In this document: in pieces, positions 24,281 through 32,524 of the stretch | How positions within the stretch are numbered: the stretch's first letter is position 1 | Layout: each line of letters begins with the position of its first letter | Source of the DNA: JBMNPT01 sp050943735 | GTDB taxonomy: Bacteria; Bacillota; Clostridia; Oscillospirales; RGIG577 | Assembly: GCA_050943735.1 (NCBI GenBank) | Contig: JBMNPT010000007.1 | Location: 1-64,000, forward strand | Direction: 5' to 3' | Length of the DNA: 64,000 bases | Translations under genes and position numbers: made by a program | The notes under the pieces: generated by a model | Seen by the model: only the letters and a program-made list of their open reading frames with translations | What the model was told of the DNA's origin: nothing | The model's database searches: none

Positions 24281-24883
24281 ATGCCGGCGCGCAAACGGGT
24301 TTCAGCCCGGGAAAAACAATATCGGCGGCGTCGGATTGCCATAGCGGTGGGCCTGCTGGCGGTGGTGGTGTGTGCCATTCTGTTGGGCGGACGGCTGTGG
24401 GATTATGTACTGCAGCGGCGCTACCCCTTGGAATATGGGGAGCTGGTTCGGGCCAATGCCCAGGAGCACCATCTGGAGGAGTCTCTCATCTATGCCGTCA
24501 TCAAAACCGAGAGCGGGTTTGACGCAGATGCGGTGAGCCGCGCGGGAGCCATGGGGCTCATGCAGCTCACGCCGGACACCTTTGACTATGTACAGATGAA
24601 AACGGGAAAGACCTGGGAGGACGATCAGATTCTGGAGCCGGAGGTCAATATCTACTGCGGCAGCTGGCTGCTGCGGTTTTTGCTGGACCGGTACGATCAG
24701 AATTTACCGGTGGCATTGGCGGCTTACAATGCCGGTATGGGCAATGTGGCCTCCTGGCTGGAAGACCCCCAGTACAGCGAAAACGGAGTGGATCTGACGC
24801 ACATTCCCTTCCCTGAAACCGCCAGCTATGTGGAGAAGGTGCAGGAAGCCCAAAAACAGTACGAAAAACAGTATTTCAGCTGA
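24281..24883 (+). CDS. Membrane-anchored lytic transglycosylase (SLT)
   Basis: A 200-residue protein with a very basic N-terminus, one membrane helix (about residues 19-40) and a soluble lytic transglycosylase domain. The catalytic Glu lies in IYAVIKTESGFD (about residue 78). The SLT motifs GAMGLMQLTPDTF and ALAAYNAGMGNVASW are intact. It would cleave peptidoglycan glycan strands outside the membrane, for instance during cell growth or assembly of envelope structures. The start at 24281 follows GGTGAG and lies 1 base after coaE. An alternative in-frame GTG/ATG slightly upstream overlaps coaE. Confidence 0.9.
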   Translation: MPARKRVSAREKQYRRRRIAIAVGLLAVVVCAILLGGRLWDYVLQRRYPLEYGELVRANAQEHHLEESLIYAVIKTESGFDADAVSRAGAMGLMQLTPDTFDYVQMKTGKTWEDDQILEPEVNIYCGSWLLRFLLDRYDQNLPVALAAYNAGMGNVASWLEDPQYSENGVDLTHIPFPETASYVEKVQEAQKQYEKQYFS

Positions 24884-24896
24884 AAGGATGATGGAT

Positions 24897-26309
24897 ATGA
24901 GCGAAGAAAAAACAGTGGGTCAGCGGCTGACCAAGGAATTGTTCACCGAATGGAAAAATGTCTATGAAACCATGACCGATGAGGATATGACCGCATTGCA
25001 GGGCATCTCCCGGGACTATAAGAATTTTCTCAACGCCGGCCGCACCGAACGGCTGTGCTGCGGGGAGATTCAGCGTCTGCTCAAACGGGCCGGTTTTGTG
25101 GAGTTCAACGCTTACAAAGAGCCCTATGAGGTGGGAGAGAAATTCTTCTACAACCACAAGGGCAAGGCCATCATTGCCGGTGTAATTGGACGGGAAGATC
25201 TGGGCAGTGGTGTCAACATCGTGGCGGCCCATTTGGACAGCCCCCGCCTGGACCTCAAGATGAACCCCTTGTATGAGTGCGACGAGCTGGCTCTCTTCAA
25301 AACCCATTATTATGGCGGCATCAAGAAGTATCAGTGGACTGCCATTCCGTTGGCACTGTGCGGCGTGGTGCTCACCCGCAAGGGCAATCCGGTGGAAATC
25401 AGCATTGGGCTGGATTCCGGGGACCCCATTTTCTGCGTCACCGATCTGCTGCCCCATCTGGCGCCTGATCAGATGAGCAAAAAGGCCACCGAAGTGGTCA
25501 GCGGCGAACAGCTGAACATCCTGGTGGGCAGCGTGCCCTTCAAGGATGACAAGGCCAGCGAAAAGGTGAAGCTCAACATCATGAGCATCCTCAACCAAAA
25601 GTACGGCATTGTGGAGGAGGACTTTGTGTCGGCCGAGCTGGAGATGGTACCTGCCTTCCCCGCCCGGGATCTGGGGCTGGACCGCAGCATGATCGGCGCC
25701 TATGGTCATGACGACCGGGTGTGCGCTTTCTCCGCTCTCCGGGCGATTATCGAAGCCCAGGAGCCGGTGCGCACCGCACTGGCGGTTTTTGTGGACAAGG
25801 AGGAAATCGGCTCCATGGGTACCACAGGTATCCGGTCCCGCTTTATTGAAAATCTGATTGAAGATTTGGCGGATATGTATGGCGTTCCTCTGCGGCGGGT
25901 GTTGGCGCATTCCACCTGTCTGTCGGCCGATGTAAATGCGGCCTTTGATCCCACCTTCCCCGAGGTGAGTGAAAAGCGCAACTGCGCTCGGCTCAACGGT
26001 GGCATCTGCCTGACCAAATACACCGGCAGCCGCGGCAAGAGCGGCAGCAACGACGCCAACGCCGAGCTGATGGGCAAGGTGCGCAAGCTGTTTGCGGACA
26101 GTGGCGTGGTGTGGCAGATCGGCGAACTGGGCAAGGTAGACCAGGGCGGCGGCGGCACAGTGGCCCAATATGTGGCCAATCTGGATGTGGAAACGGTGGA
26201 TTGTGGGGTGGCCATGCTGAGCATGCATGCGCCCTACGAAGTGGTTTCCAAGGCGGATGTGTTCATGGCGGTGAAAGCCTATCGGGCATTTTTTGAGAAT
26301 TTCAAGTAA
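24897..26309 (+). CDS. M18 family aminopeptidase
   Basis: About 470 residues, a cytosolic dizinc aminopeptidase of the M18 (aspartyl aminopeptidase) family, which forms large tetrahedral complexes. Metal and catalytic residues can be placed: His and Asp in VAAHLDSPRLDLK, the Glu pair in VDKEEIGSMGTTG, the Asp in STCLSADVNAAFDP, and His in MLSMHAPYEVVSK near the end. The GSRGKSGSNDANAEL segment is also typical. I start at 24897, 8 bases after AAAGGA; two earlier in-frame ATGs fall within that site. It is 13 bases after the transglycosylase gene and probably co-transcribed. A terminator follows. Confidence 0.93.
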   Translation: MSEEKTVGQRLTKELFTEWKNVYETMTDEDMTALQGISRDYKNFLNAGRTERLCCGEIQRLLKRAGFVEFNAYKEPYEVGEKFFYNHKGKAIIAGVIGREDLGSGVNIVAAHLDSPRLDLKMNPLYECDELALFKTHYYGGIKKYQWTAIPLALCGVVLTRKGNPVEISIGLDSGDPIFCVTDLLPHLAPDQMSKKATEVVSGEQLNILVGSVPFKDDKASEKVKLNIMSILNQKYGIVEEDFVSAELEMVPAFPARDLGLDRSMIGAYGHDDRVCAFSALRAIIEAQEPVRTALAVFVDKEEIGSMGTTGIRSRFIENLIEDLADMYGVPLRRVLAHSTCLSADVNAAFDPTFPEVSEKRNCARLNGGICLTKYTGSRGKSGSNDANAELMGKVRKLFADSGVVWQIGELGKVDQGGGGTVAQYVANLDVETVDCGVAMLSMHAPYEVVSKADVFMAVKAYRAFFENFK

Positions 26310-26319
26310 ACCCATGGGA

Positions 26320-26349
26320 GAGGGAGCCCTGCTGAGGGCTCCCTTTTTT
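26320..26349 (+). terminator. Terminator of the prfA-to-aminopeptidase run
   Basis: GGGAGCCCT pairs with AGGGCTCCC around GCTG, followed by TTTTTT. rarA begins just after, with no obvious promoter, so partial read-through may express it. Confidence 0.88.
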
Positions 26350-26368
26350 GGAGAAAGGAGGCGGGGAT

Positions 26369-27649
26369 GTGGACAGACAGCCATTGGCGGAGCTGATGCG
26401 TCCCAGAGAGCTGGAAGAGGTGGTGGGCCAGCGGGAGATCCTGGGGCCGGGCAAGGTGCTGCCCCGACTGATTGAAAGTGGCCAGCCGGGCAATCTCATC
26501 CTGTATGGTCCCAGCGGCACTGGCAAAACCACTTTGGCGCATATCATCGCAAAAAAAACCCGGCGTACCTTCTGTAAACTCAACGCCACCACCTGTACCA
26601 CCGCGGATATCAAAGGGGTGGTGGATCAGGTGGGGACCATGATGGCTCCCGACGGGGTGCTGCTCTATCTGGATGAAATTCAGTATTTCAATAAAAAGCA
26701 GCAGCAGACTCTGCTGGAACATTTGGAAAACGGCAAGATCACACTGGTGGCCAGCACCACCGAAAACCCCTATTTTTACGTGTATGGAGCCATTCTCTCC
26801 CGGTGCAATGTGTTTCAGTTCCGGCCGGTGGAGAGGGAGGAAATTGCCCGGGCGCTGGAGCGTGCCCTGGACCGGCTGGAGCAGGAGCAGCAGCTGCGGG
26901 TCCGGGCGGAAGAGGGCGTACTGGACTATGTGGCGGGCTGTTCCGGGGGCGATGTGCGCAAGGCGCTCAATATTTTGGAGGCGCTGATCGGTTCGGCCGA
27001 AGGAGGAGCAGAAGGACATCTTCTCACCATGGAGGCGGCCCAGCAGCTCACCAGCGGCAGCTATATGCGATATGACCGGGAGGGAGATCAGCATTACGAC
27101 ATTCTCTCAGGACTGCACAAGTCCATCCGGGGTAGCGATGTGGATGCCGGGATGCACTATGCGGCCCGGCTCATTGCGGCGGGAGATTTGCTTTCCTTGT
27201 GCCGCAGACTGCTGGTGATTGCCGCGGAGGATGTGGGCATGGCCTATCCCCAGGCCATGCCCATTGTGAAGAGCTGTGTGGACAGTGCGCTGCAGCTGGG
27301 CCTGCCGGAGGGGAGAATTCCCCTGGCCCAGGCGGTGGCGGTGCTGGCCACCGCTCCCAAATCCAACAGCAGTTATCTGGCCATGGATCAGGCGCTGGCG
27401 GATGTGGAGGCGGGATTGGCCGGAGAGGTGCCCGATCATCTCAAGGACGCCCATTACAGCGGCGCGTCCAAGCTGGGACGGGGCCTCACCTATCGCTACC
27501 CCCACGACTATCCCAACCACTATGTGGAGCAGGAGTATCTGCCCGAGTCCCTGCGTGGCCGGCGGTATTTTACCTGGGGCGACAGCCGCACCGAGCGGGC
27601 GGCCCGGGAGTACTGGCAGCGGCTTCGGGGAGAGAAGGAAGAAACATAA
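26369..27649 (+). CDS. rarA: Replication-associated recombination protein RarA/MgsA
   Basis: About 426 residues, an AAA+ clamp-loader-like ATPase acting at stalled replication forks. Walker A GPSGTGKTT (about 45-53) and Walker B LLYLDEIQ are intact. TTENPYFYVYGAILSRCNVF contains sensor 1 and the arginine finger region. The C-terminal MgsA domain (DVDAGMHYAARLIAAGD, EDVGMAYPQA, the ending HYVEQEYLPESL) is also present. The GTG at 26369 is chosen because AAGGAGG lies 7 bases upstream. Any upstream start would use the ribosome binding site as coding sequence. Confidence 0.94.
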   Translation: MDRQPLAELMRPRELEEVVGQREILGPGKVLPRLIESGQPGNLILYGPSGTGKTTLAHIIAKKTRRTFCKLNATTCTTADIKGVVDQVGTMMAPDGVLLYLDEIQYFNKKQQQTLLEHLENGKITLVASTTENPYFYVYGAILSRCNVFQFRPVEREEIARALERALDRLEQEQQLRVRAEEGVLDYVAGCSGGDVRKALNILEALIGSAEGGAEGHLLTMEAAQQLTSGSYMRYDREGDQHYDILSGLHKSIRGSDVDAGMHYAARLIAAGDLLSLCRRLLVIAAEDVGMAYPQAMPIVKSCVDSALQLGLPEGRIPLAQAVAVLATAPKSNSSYLAMDQALADVEAGLAGEVPDHLKDAHYSGASKLGRGLTYRYPHDYPNHYVEQEYLPESLRGRRYFTWGDSRTERAAREYWQRLRGEKEET

Positions 27650-27650
27650 A

Positions 27651-27680
27651 AAAGGCGGGACCAAACGGTCCCGCCTTTTT
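27651..27680. terminator. Bidirectional terminator between rarA and the CDF gene
   Basis: AAAGGCGGGACC pairs with GGTCCCGCCTTT around AAAC, with A and T runs on opposite flanks. Confidence 0.9.
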
Positions 27681-27686
27681 GCGTGG

Positions 27687-28853
27687 TCAGATGTAACTGC
27701 GGTCAAAGGTGATCACGGTGAAATAGTTGGGGTCCAGCCGTTTCACTTCCGCGTCAATGGCTTTTTTCAGAGTGGAATTTTTCTCTCGGTAGGTGTGGGG
27801 CACCAGCACGTCAAAAATCAAATTGGTGTGGGTGTGTCCCTGCACCATACGAAAATCATGGATGCTCATTTCGGTATCGATGCGGCTGACAATGAGATTG
27901 AGCTGTCGGCGCAGTTCATTGACCTCTTCGCAGTCGGTGACGATGGGGTCCAGGTGCAGCACAAAGGGAATGTGGAGTGTGGCCTGGATTCGTTTTTCCG
28001 CATTGTCGATGATATCGTGGGCCATGAGAATATCGCTGTTGGCGGGGACTTCCACATGGGCACTGCCCATCATGCGGCCGGGGCCGTAATCATGGATGAT
28101 CAGGTCGTGTACCCCTTCGATGATGTCGTAGGACAGCAGCTCCTTTTCCACCTGCTTGACCAGATCGGCATCGGGGCGCTGTCCCAGCAGGGGGCTGATG
28201 GTATCTTTGACAATGCCATAGCCTGCGTACAAAATGAAACAGCCCACCATCAGGCCCAGCCAGCCGTCGATGGAGAAGGGCAGAAATCCCGCTGCGATGA
28301 CACCCAGAGTGGTGGCACCGGTGGAAATGCAGTCGCTCATGCTGTCCGCTGCCGCCGCCTTCATGGTCTGGGAATCGATGCGGTTGCCCAGAATGCCGTT
28401 GAACCGGCCCATCCACAGTTTGACACCGATGGAAAGCACCAATGTGGCAATGACAATGGGGCTGAACACAATGTCCTCGGGGTGGAGGATTTTGTCAAAA
28501 GAGGTCTTGAGCACTTCCACACCCACCATCAGGATGAAAAAGGCAATCACCAGGCCGCTGATGTATTCGATGCGGCCGTGGCCGAAGGGGTGTTCCTCAT
28601 CGGCGGGCTGAGAGGCCATGCGAAAGCCGATGTAAGTCACCACACCGCTGCCTACGTCAGACAGGTTGTTGAAGGCGTCGCCTATGATGGCGATGGAGCC
28701 GGAGATGAGGCCCATCAGCAATTTGGCGGCAAACAGCAGCAGATTGCAAACAATGGCCACTCCGCTGCTCAGGATGCCGTATCGCTCCCGTACGGCGGGG
28801 GAATGAATGTTTTTGTAATCGGGCACAAAGGTCCGTACCAGTAAATCGGTCAT
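27687..28853 (-). CDS. Cation diffusion facilitator (CDF) metal exporter
   Basis: A 388-residue CDF family transporter that exports divalent metals such as Mn, Zn, Fe or Co in exchange for protons. Six membrane helices span about residues 25-215. The transport-site acidic pairs are visible in IGDAFNNLSD (helix 2; N-N-x-x-D type) and AADSMSDCIS (helix 5; D-x-x-x-D). A Pro-rich HPFGHGRIEY loop lies between. The C-terminal cytoplasmic domain (about 220-385) carries metal-sensing His residues (HDYGPGRMMGSAHVEV). It converges on rarA and is followed by a small membrane-protein gene upstream on the same strand. Confidence 0.93.
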   Translation of the reverse strand: MTDLLVRTFVPDYKNIHSPAVRERYGILSSGVAIVCNLLLFAAKLLMGLISGSIAIIGDAFNNLSDVGSGVVTYIGFRMASQPADEEHPFGHGRIEYISGLVIAFFILMVGVEVLKTSFDKILHPEDIVFSPIVIATLVLSIGVKLWMGRFNGILGNRIDSQTMKAAAADSMSDCISTGATTLGVIAAGFLPFSIDGWLGLMVGCFILYAGYGIVKDTISPLLGQRPDADLVKQVEKELLSYDIIEGVHDLIIHDYGPGRMMGSAHVEVPANSDILMAHDIIDNAEKRIQATLHIPFVLHLDPIVTDCEEVNELRRQLNLIVSRIDTEMSIHDFRMVQGHTHTNLIFDVLVPHTYREKNSTLKKAIDAEVKRLDPNYFTVITFDRSYI

Positions 28854-28863
28854 AGAGATCAGT

Positions 28864-29373
28864 TCACGCTTCCTTTTTAGGTAGATTGTCGAGCTCCTGC
28901 AGTGCTTTCCGGCGCAGCTCCATGAAATGAAGAGTGTGATAGATCATATAAATGCAGCCCATGAGGATGAGAAAGGTGAGCACTGCTGCCACGCAGGCGC
29001 TGAAAAAATAATCCGCCGGCGGGGTGAGGGGGTGGTCAAACAGAGCCAGCAGCATATTTCCCACACCGGTGCCCATCACAAACAACATGATGGGGGTGAG
29101 CAGCGATAAAACCGCTTTTTTGCAGATTCCCCAGGGCGAGAGATCCAGCGGAAATCCCTCAATGCGGCTGCATAGTACCATAGCACCCCAAATGGCCGCT
29201 TCCGCAATGGTATACAGTGCCACACACAGAGTGCTCCACATCAGTGCCTCGGGCGCCAGGCCAAAGAGCTGAATTCCCAGAAGGGAGCTGCAAAACAGCA
29301 CAACGCCGCAGAACAGGCAGGGAGTTACAAAAAAACAAAACAGCCACATAAACAGGTTTCCTCCGGGCAACAT
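28864..29373 (-). CDS. Uncharacterised four-helix membrane protein
   Basis: A 169-residue, very hydrophobic protein with four predicted membrane helices (about residues 7-33, 42-67, 83-108 and 123-147) and a short charged C-terminal tail. I do not recognise the family. It ends about 10 bases before the CDF gene on the same strand, so the two are probably co-transcribed. On the minus strand a TATAAT lies near 29410-29405 but no good -35 is found. Confidence 0.7.
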   Translation of the reverse strand: MLPGGNLFMWLFCFFVTPCLFCGVVLFCSSLLGIQLFGLAPEALMWSTLCVALYTIAEAAIWGAMVLCSRIEGFPLDLSPWGICKKAVLSLLTPIMLFVMGTGVGNMLLALFDHPLTPPADYFFSACVAAVLTFLILMGCIYMIYHTLHFMELRRKALQELDNLPKKEA

Positions 29374-29472
29374 ATATGAGAGCGCACAAAAGCTCTACTG
29401 TTCATTATAGCATAATTTTGTCGGCGGGGAAGAGGCTTTTACAAAATATGTATGCCCCCGAGGGGGCAGAGG

Positions 29473-29928
29473 TTACAGAAATTTTTTCATCTGGTCGATA
29501 TAGTTCTGTTGGGCAGAGAGAAATTCCCGGGACAGAGCCTGTGAATCCGCATTGGCCTGGGGACTGTGATTGAGGGCTTGCTGCAAATCCGCAATGCCAG
29601 AAGTGGCGTTGTGAATCAGGATTTCTGCGGCGTGAGAAGGTGTTTTTTTCATCAGAATTCCCGCAGTGACCGAGGCCTTGGTCTGCATCCGCTGAAAGGG
29701 GTTGTCACGGTGGGCAGTGGTTCCCATCTGCCGCAGGCTCAAAGCGCTTTTGCAGATCAGATCACTGTAGCATTTTCGTTGATTGGCCAGCTGAGATACC
29801 ATCGGGTCCTCCGGACCCAGCGTCTGCCGGGCAGCATCGATGGCGTGCAGACCGTTTTGTGCGGACTGATAAATCTGCTGATACAGCTGCTGGCTGGCCT
29901 GGTTGTCGGCGGTGTGTTTGTTGGACAT
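29473..29928 (-). CDS. Uncharacterised soluble helical protein
   Basis: A 151-residue protein with no signal, membrane segment or recognised motif. It is Gln-, Ala- and Ser-rich, predicted to be helical throughout, and has a single cysteine pair (KCYSDLICK, about residues 51-59). The start at 29928 follows AAGGAGG by 7 bases, a strong site. A much longer frame to 30090 has no ribosome binding site. A ferritin-like or stress helical bundle is conceivable, but I would not assign one. It is transcribed away from the candidate RNA locus at 30.1-31.0 kb. Confidence 0.65.
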   Translation of the reverse strand: MSNKHTADNQASQQLYQQIYQSAQNGLHAIDAARQTLGPEDPMVSQLANQRKCYSDLICKSALSLRQMGTTAHRDNPFQRMQTKASVTAGILMKKTPSHAAEILIHNATSGIADLQQALNHSPQANADSQALSREFLSAQQNYIDQMKKFL

Positions 29929-30123
29929 GATCATTCCTCCTTCATCCTTTTTCACTTGTAAGTGTGTCCTGAATGGTTCCATCAAACCATGGGAAATCTC
30001 CGTTTGGGTGGCAGGAGGTGTCATGTCAACCAGCACAAACCCAGAGCTGTTCATTTGTGGTAAAGAGCAAAGGAGATTTACGACATGCACAGAAAAATGT
30101 TGTGTAATTTGTATGAAAAATCA

Positions 30124-30152
30124 TTGATTTATTGCGATGGATTTGGTATGAT
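30124..30152 (+). promoter_or_regulatory. Strong promoter of the candidate large RNA
   Basis: TTGATT (30124-30129) and TATGAT (30147-30152) are separated by exactly 17 bp. Transcription would start near 30159. The nearest translatable frame begins about 95 bases later and is only 54 codons. Confidence 0.8.
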
Positions 30153-30158
30153 ATAGAC

Positions 30159-31032
30159 AAGAAAAGGAGAAGATTTCAAGAAGACAGACACAAGGGGTGT
30201 CTGGAAAAAAGTATCCTTTTTGACACAAAATACGCAGAGAAGGGAGTGATACCAATGGCAACAGAAGGACAGCAGTTTGTTTGTAAGGCTGCTGTGCGCA
30301 GGGATGATGCTTGGCTGAGAATGGGTAGAAAAACGGCATCGACGGAAACAAATAACAGCGGGTATAGTGTTGAAGGCATTGGTATTGCACCAAAAAATAT
30401 AGAGTCGGCTGTGATTTGAGAAGCCGATCTGTTCCAGCAAAAAGCACATCGGACAGATCTCACCACATCATAAATGAAAACCATACGGGCATGAGGCAAA
30501 GGGCAACGCTGTGGTGTCACGCAGCGGAAGGTCGAGGCACTGAGACGAAGAAACACAAATGCAGACCGGAGTTCGGAGCCAATAAGAGTGAAGAGGCCAA
30601 CGATATACGGACCAGACCCATTTGCGTGAAAAAGAAATGGATGGCCGGACCCAGTGGAGGTTGGAGACTGAGGCAGAAACCAAGAAACGAAGCCAAAAGA
30701 ATCCTGTATCAATATGGAAAGACATTTGTGTCATGTGCGTTTATACGAAAAGAATTTCATGTTCGCCATAACAATTGGGAGCAGATCTGATAAGAGCAAA
30801 CCAGACGAAGTGTTGTTTGGCATGCCATCCGTACCTGTAGTAAAAACACAGCAGCCTGCATGCAAAATGCATATGAAATAAAGAAGCATAGGTGGAAACA
30901 GGACATTGTATTGAGGATAAAACCCATGCAGTAATGTAATTTGGAGTAAACCTTGATTTACATAATCCCATCCCCTTTTTACAATTCAATAGCGAAGAAA
31001 GAGACGAAATGCTTTCGTCTCTTTCTTTTTTT
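30159..31032 (+). ncRNA. Candidate large structured non-coding RNA (~870 nt)
   Basis: Between a near-consensus promoter and a strong terminator lies sequence with no convincing protein gene, markedly more A/G-rich on the plus strand than neighbouring genes. Many segments can pair locally: 30185-30191 with 30197-30203 (7 bp), 30269-30275 with 30289-30295 (7 bp), 30405-30410 with 30422-30427, 30428-30432 with 30453-30457, 30461-30467 with 30510-30516 (7 bp), 30618-30623 with 30635-30640, and 30834-30838 with 30898-30902. AAAAGG near 30168 could pair with CCTTTT near 30974 to close the whole. Length and style recall the large bacterial RNAs ROOL, GOLLD and OLE, but I cannot assign a family from memory. 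The short 54-codon frame at 30255-30419 has a GGGAG site and is a weaker alternative. Confidence 0.55.
30997..31032 (+). terminator. Terminator of the candidate large RNA
   Basis: A perfect 13-bp stem (GAAAGAGACGAAA / TTTCGTCTCTTTC) with a 3-nt loop is followed by seven T. It is one of the strongest terminators in the window although no protein gene precedes it. Confidence 0.92.
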
Positions 31033-31075
31033 GTCCGGTATTTGTGGACGAATTGTAAACTTCTGAGGCTCTGCC

Positions 31076-31104
31076 TTGACGGAAATCCCAGGATGGGCTA
31101 CACT
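31076..31104 (+). promoter_or_regulatory. Promoter of the FeoB-like G-domain gene
   Basis: TTGACG (31076-31081) and TACACT (31099-31104), spacer 17 bp, about 35 bases upstream of the start codon. Confidence 0.75.
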
Positions 31105-31139
31105 GAACATAGCAAACTTTGGTGAAAAGGGGGATGAGC

Positions 31140-31961
31140 ATGGGACTCCATATGGTATTGGTTGGAAATTCCAATAGTGGAAAACGTACCATTTTTGGAG
31201 CGTTGGCTGGACAGAGCGGCCATGTGGATTACCTGGAAGAAGGCGGAGAATCCATTTTGGAAGGAGTGCTGACTTCTAGCCGGGAGGTGCGGCTGACGGT
31301 TTTGCCTGGGATCAGTGCGCTTTCCGCCTATGATCCGCTGGAACATCAGGTGCGGAAATACCTGCTCCGTCAGGCCCCCCAGACCATCATCAATATAGTG
31401 GATGCCGTCAATCTGGAGCAAAGTCTGTATCTCACACTGGAATTGATCTCGTTGGGGCTGCCCATGCTGGTGGCACTGAATCGAACCGATTTGTTGGAAG
31501 CCAAAAAACGGGAAGTGGATGTGCCTCTGCTGAAAAAAGAGTTGGGCATTGGCGTGGTCAATACCGCTGCCAATGAGCGGCGGGGGATGCACGAACTGGC
31601 GTTGGGAGCCATCTCCATTGGCCGGGCGGGACAGGGCCCCAAGGGGAGAATGTTTCTCTCTCCCGAAGTGGAGCGGGATGTGCAGCAGATTTATAAGCTG
31701 GCCTGCCAGGAAGAAAAGTTTGGACGGTGGATGGCTTTGCAGCTGTTCCAGCGGGATGAAGAAGTGTGGAAGTACATGAATTTGTCCGATGAACTGGCCG
31801 GACAGGTGGAGGAGATCATTGTGCGCCGGGAGGAAGAACGGCGTACGGACAGCATTGGTATCGTGGCCTATGATCGATATGCCAGCATTGAGCGGCTTTA
31901 TGAAGCCTGTGTGGTGGATATATTGCCCAGAAAAAGAGGCTTTGGCCGTTGGTGGATATGA
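31140..31961 (+). CDS. Stand-alone, degenerate FeoB-like G domain
   Basis: A 273-residue soluble protein whose first ~165 residues align in pattern with the FeoB N-terminal GTPase: P-loop-like GNSNSGKRTIFGALAGQ (about 9-25), LPGISALSAYDPLEHQVRKYLL (about 59-80) and ALNRTDLLE (G4-like). Key residues are lost: the Ser/Thr after the P-loop lysine is Arg, the Asp of the DxxG motif is replaced, and NKxD reads NRTD. GTP hydrolysis is therefore doubtful. No FeoB transmembrane permease follows. The ~100-residue C-terminal part is helical and charged. It is followed by a Cys-rich FeoB-associated mini-protein. The start at 31140 is 6 bases after AAGGGGG. Confidence 0.75.
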   Translation: MGLHMVLVGNSNSGKRTIFGALAGQSGHVDYLEEGGESILEGVLTSSREVRLTVLPGISALSAYDPLEHQVRKYLLRQAPQTIINIVDAVNLEQSLYLTLELISLGLPMLVALNRTDLLEAKKREVDVPLLKKELGIGVVNTAANERRGMHELALGAISIGRAGQGPKGRMFLSPEVERDVQQIYKLACQEEKFGRWMALQLFQRDEEVWKYMNLSDELAGQVEEIIVRREEERRTDSIGIVAYDRYASIERLYEACVVDILPRKRGFGRWWI

Positions 31962-31970
31962 GGAGGAAAT

Positions 31971-32120
31971 ATGATCAACTGTGTGATAGGCGGGGCGCTG
32001 CTGTTGTGGGCCATTTGGGGCATCCGGCGCATCATCCGTCGCAAAGGCAGCTGCTGCGGAGGAAATTGTGCCCACTGTTCCCAATGCGTCCATCCAGAGA
32101 GCCATGAAAAAACGCTTTGA
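31971..32120 (+). CDS. FeoB-associated Cys-rich membrane protein
   Basis: A 49-residue protein with an N-terminal membrane helix (about residues 4-18) and a basic RRIIRRK patch. A cysteine-rich tail follows, with CC-x3-C-x2-C-x2-C spacing (about 28-39) and a final His. This matches the small FeoB-associated Cys-rich membrane proteins normally encoded after feoB in Firmicutes. AGGAGG lies a few bases upstream of the ATG, and the gene is 9 bases after the G-domain gene. Its usual role is presumed to be metal handling at the membrane, but no activity is established. Confidence 0.85.
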   Translation: MINCVIGGALLLWAIWGIRRIIRRKGSCCGGNCAHCSQCVHPESHEKTL

Positions 32121-32147
32121 CAGACCCCATAAAGGGTCTGTTTTTTT
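32121..32147 (+). terminator. Terminator of the FeoB-like pair
   Basis: CAGACCC pairs with GGGTCTG around CATAAA, followed by seven T, immediately after the Cys-rich gene. Confidence 0.9.
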
Positions 32148-32173
32148 ATGCCTTCTATAAAAATTGGGAAATA

Positions 32174-32202
32174 TTGACAATTTTACCGGATGGGTATAAA
32201 AT
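32174..32202 (+). promoter_or_regulatory. Promoter of the small gene at 32233
   Basis: TTGACA (32174-32179) and TAAAAT (32197-32202) with a 17-bp spacer. Confidence 0.75.
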
Positions 32203-32232
32203 GTTAAAAAATGGTAATTTGGAGGGCGTGGT

Positions 32233-32466
32233 ATGGTGATTTACAAAGTGGCCCGGGAAACCCGTTGGGATGAGGACAATGGGACCTATGCAGCTTTTGG
32301 CATTCGGGCGATGGAAGAGGAAGGGCAATGTCAGTACATACCGGATATTTCCCTGAATGAGCACGAAGTGCTGGAATTGGCCAATCGATTGAATGTGCTG
32401 GGGCTTTCGGTGGAACACTTTCGCGATGTGGTGGAAGATTTTGTGGAAAGCCGTGGCGGAACGTAA
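32233..32466 (+). CDS. Small uncharacterised protein (possibly DUF6514)
   Basis: A 77-residue acidic protein with no membrane segment. It has a beta-rich first half (MVIYKVARETRWDED, TYAAFGIRAM) and a helical second half (SLNEHEVLELANRLNVLGLSVEHFRDVVEDFVE). The composition and length recall the DUF6514 family of Firmicutes, but I recall this only loosely. GGAGGGCG precedes the ATG. It has its own promoter and terminator, so it is expressed independently. Confidence 0.72.
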   Translation: MVIYKVARETRWDEDNGTYAAFGIRAMEEEGQCQYIPDISLNEHEVLELANRLNVLGLSVEHFRDVVEDFVESRGGT

Positions 32467-32498
32467 AAAGCTCCCCTGTTCAGGGGAGCTTTTGTTTT
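32465..32498. terminator. Terminator between the small gene and coaX
   Basis: AAAAGCTCCCCTG pairs perfectly with CAGGGGAGCTTTT around TT; useful in both directions for the converging genes. Confidence 0.9.
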
Positions 32499-32524
32499 GC
32501 TTAAAAATACACAGATGTCTGTGG

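Noticed and set aside
24876..26384. A 502-codon minus-strand frame
   Set aside because: Shadow of the M18 aminopeptidase gene; no motif, His-rich, no start signal.
30176..30712. A 178-codon minus-strand frame inside the candidate RNA
   Set aside because: The Phe/Ser/Cys-rich sequence looks like translated noise, with no ribosome site; the plus-strand promoter and terminator contradict it.
30290..30960. Group II intron
   Set aside because: A GTGCG-like start occurs near 30295, but I found no domain V hairpin with its catalytic AGC triad and no reverse transcriptase.
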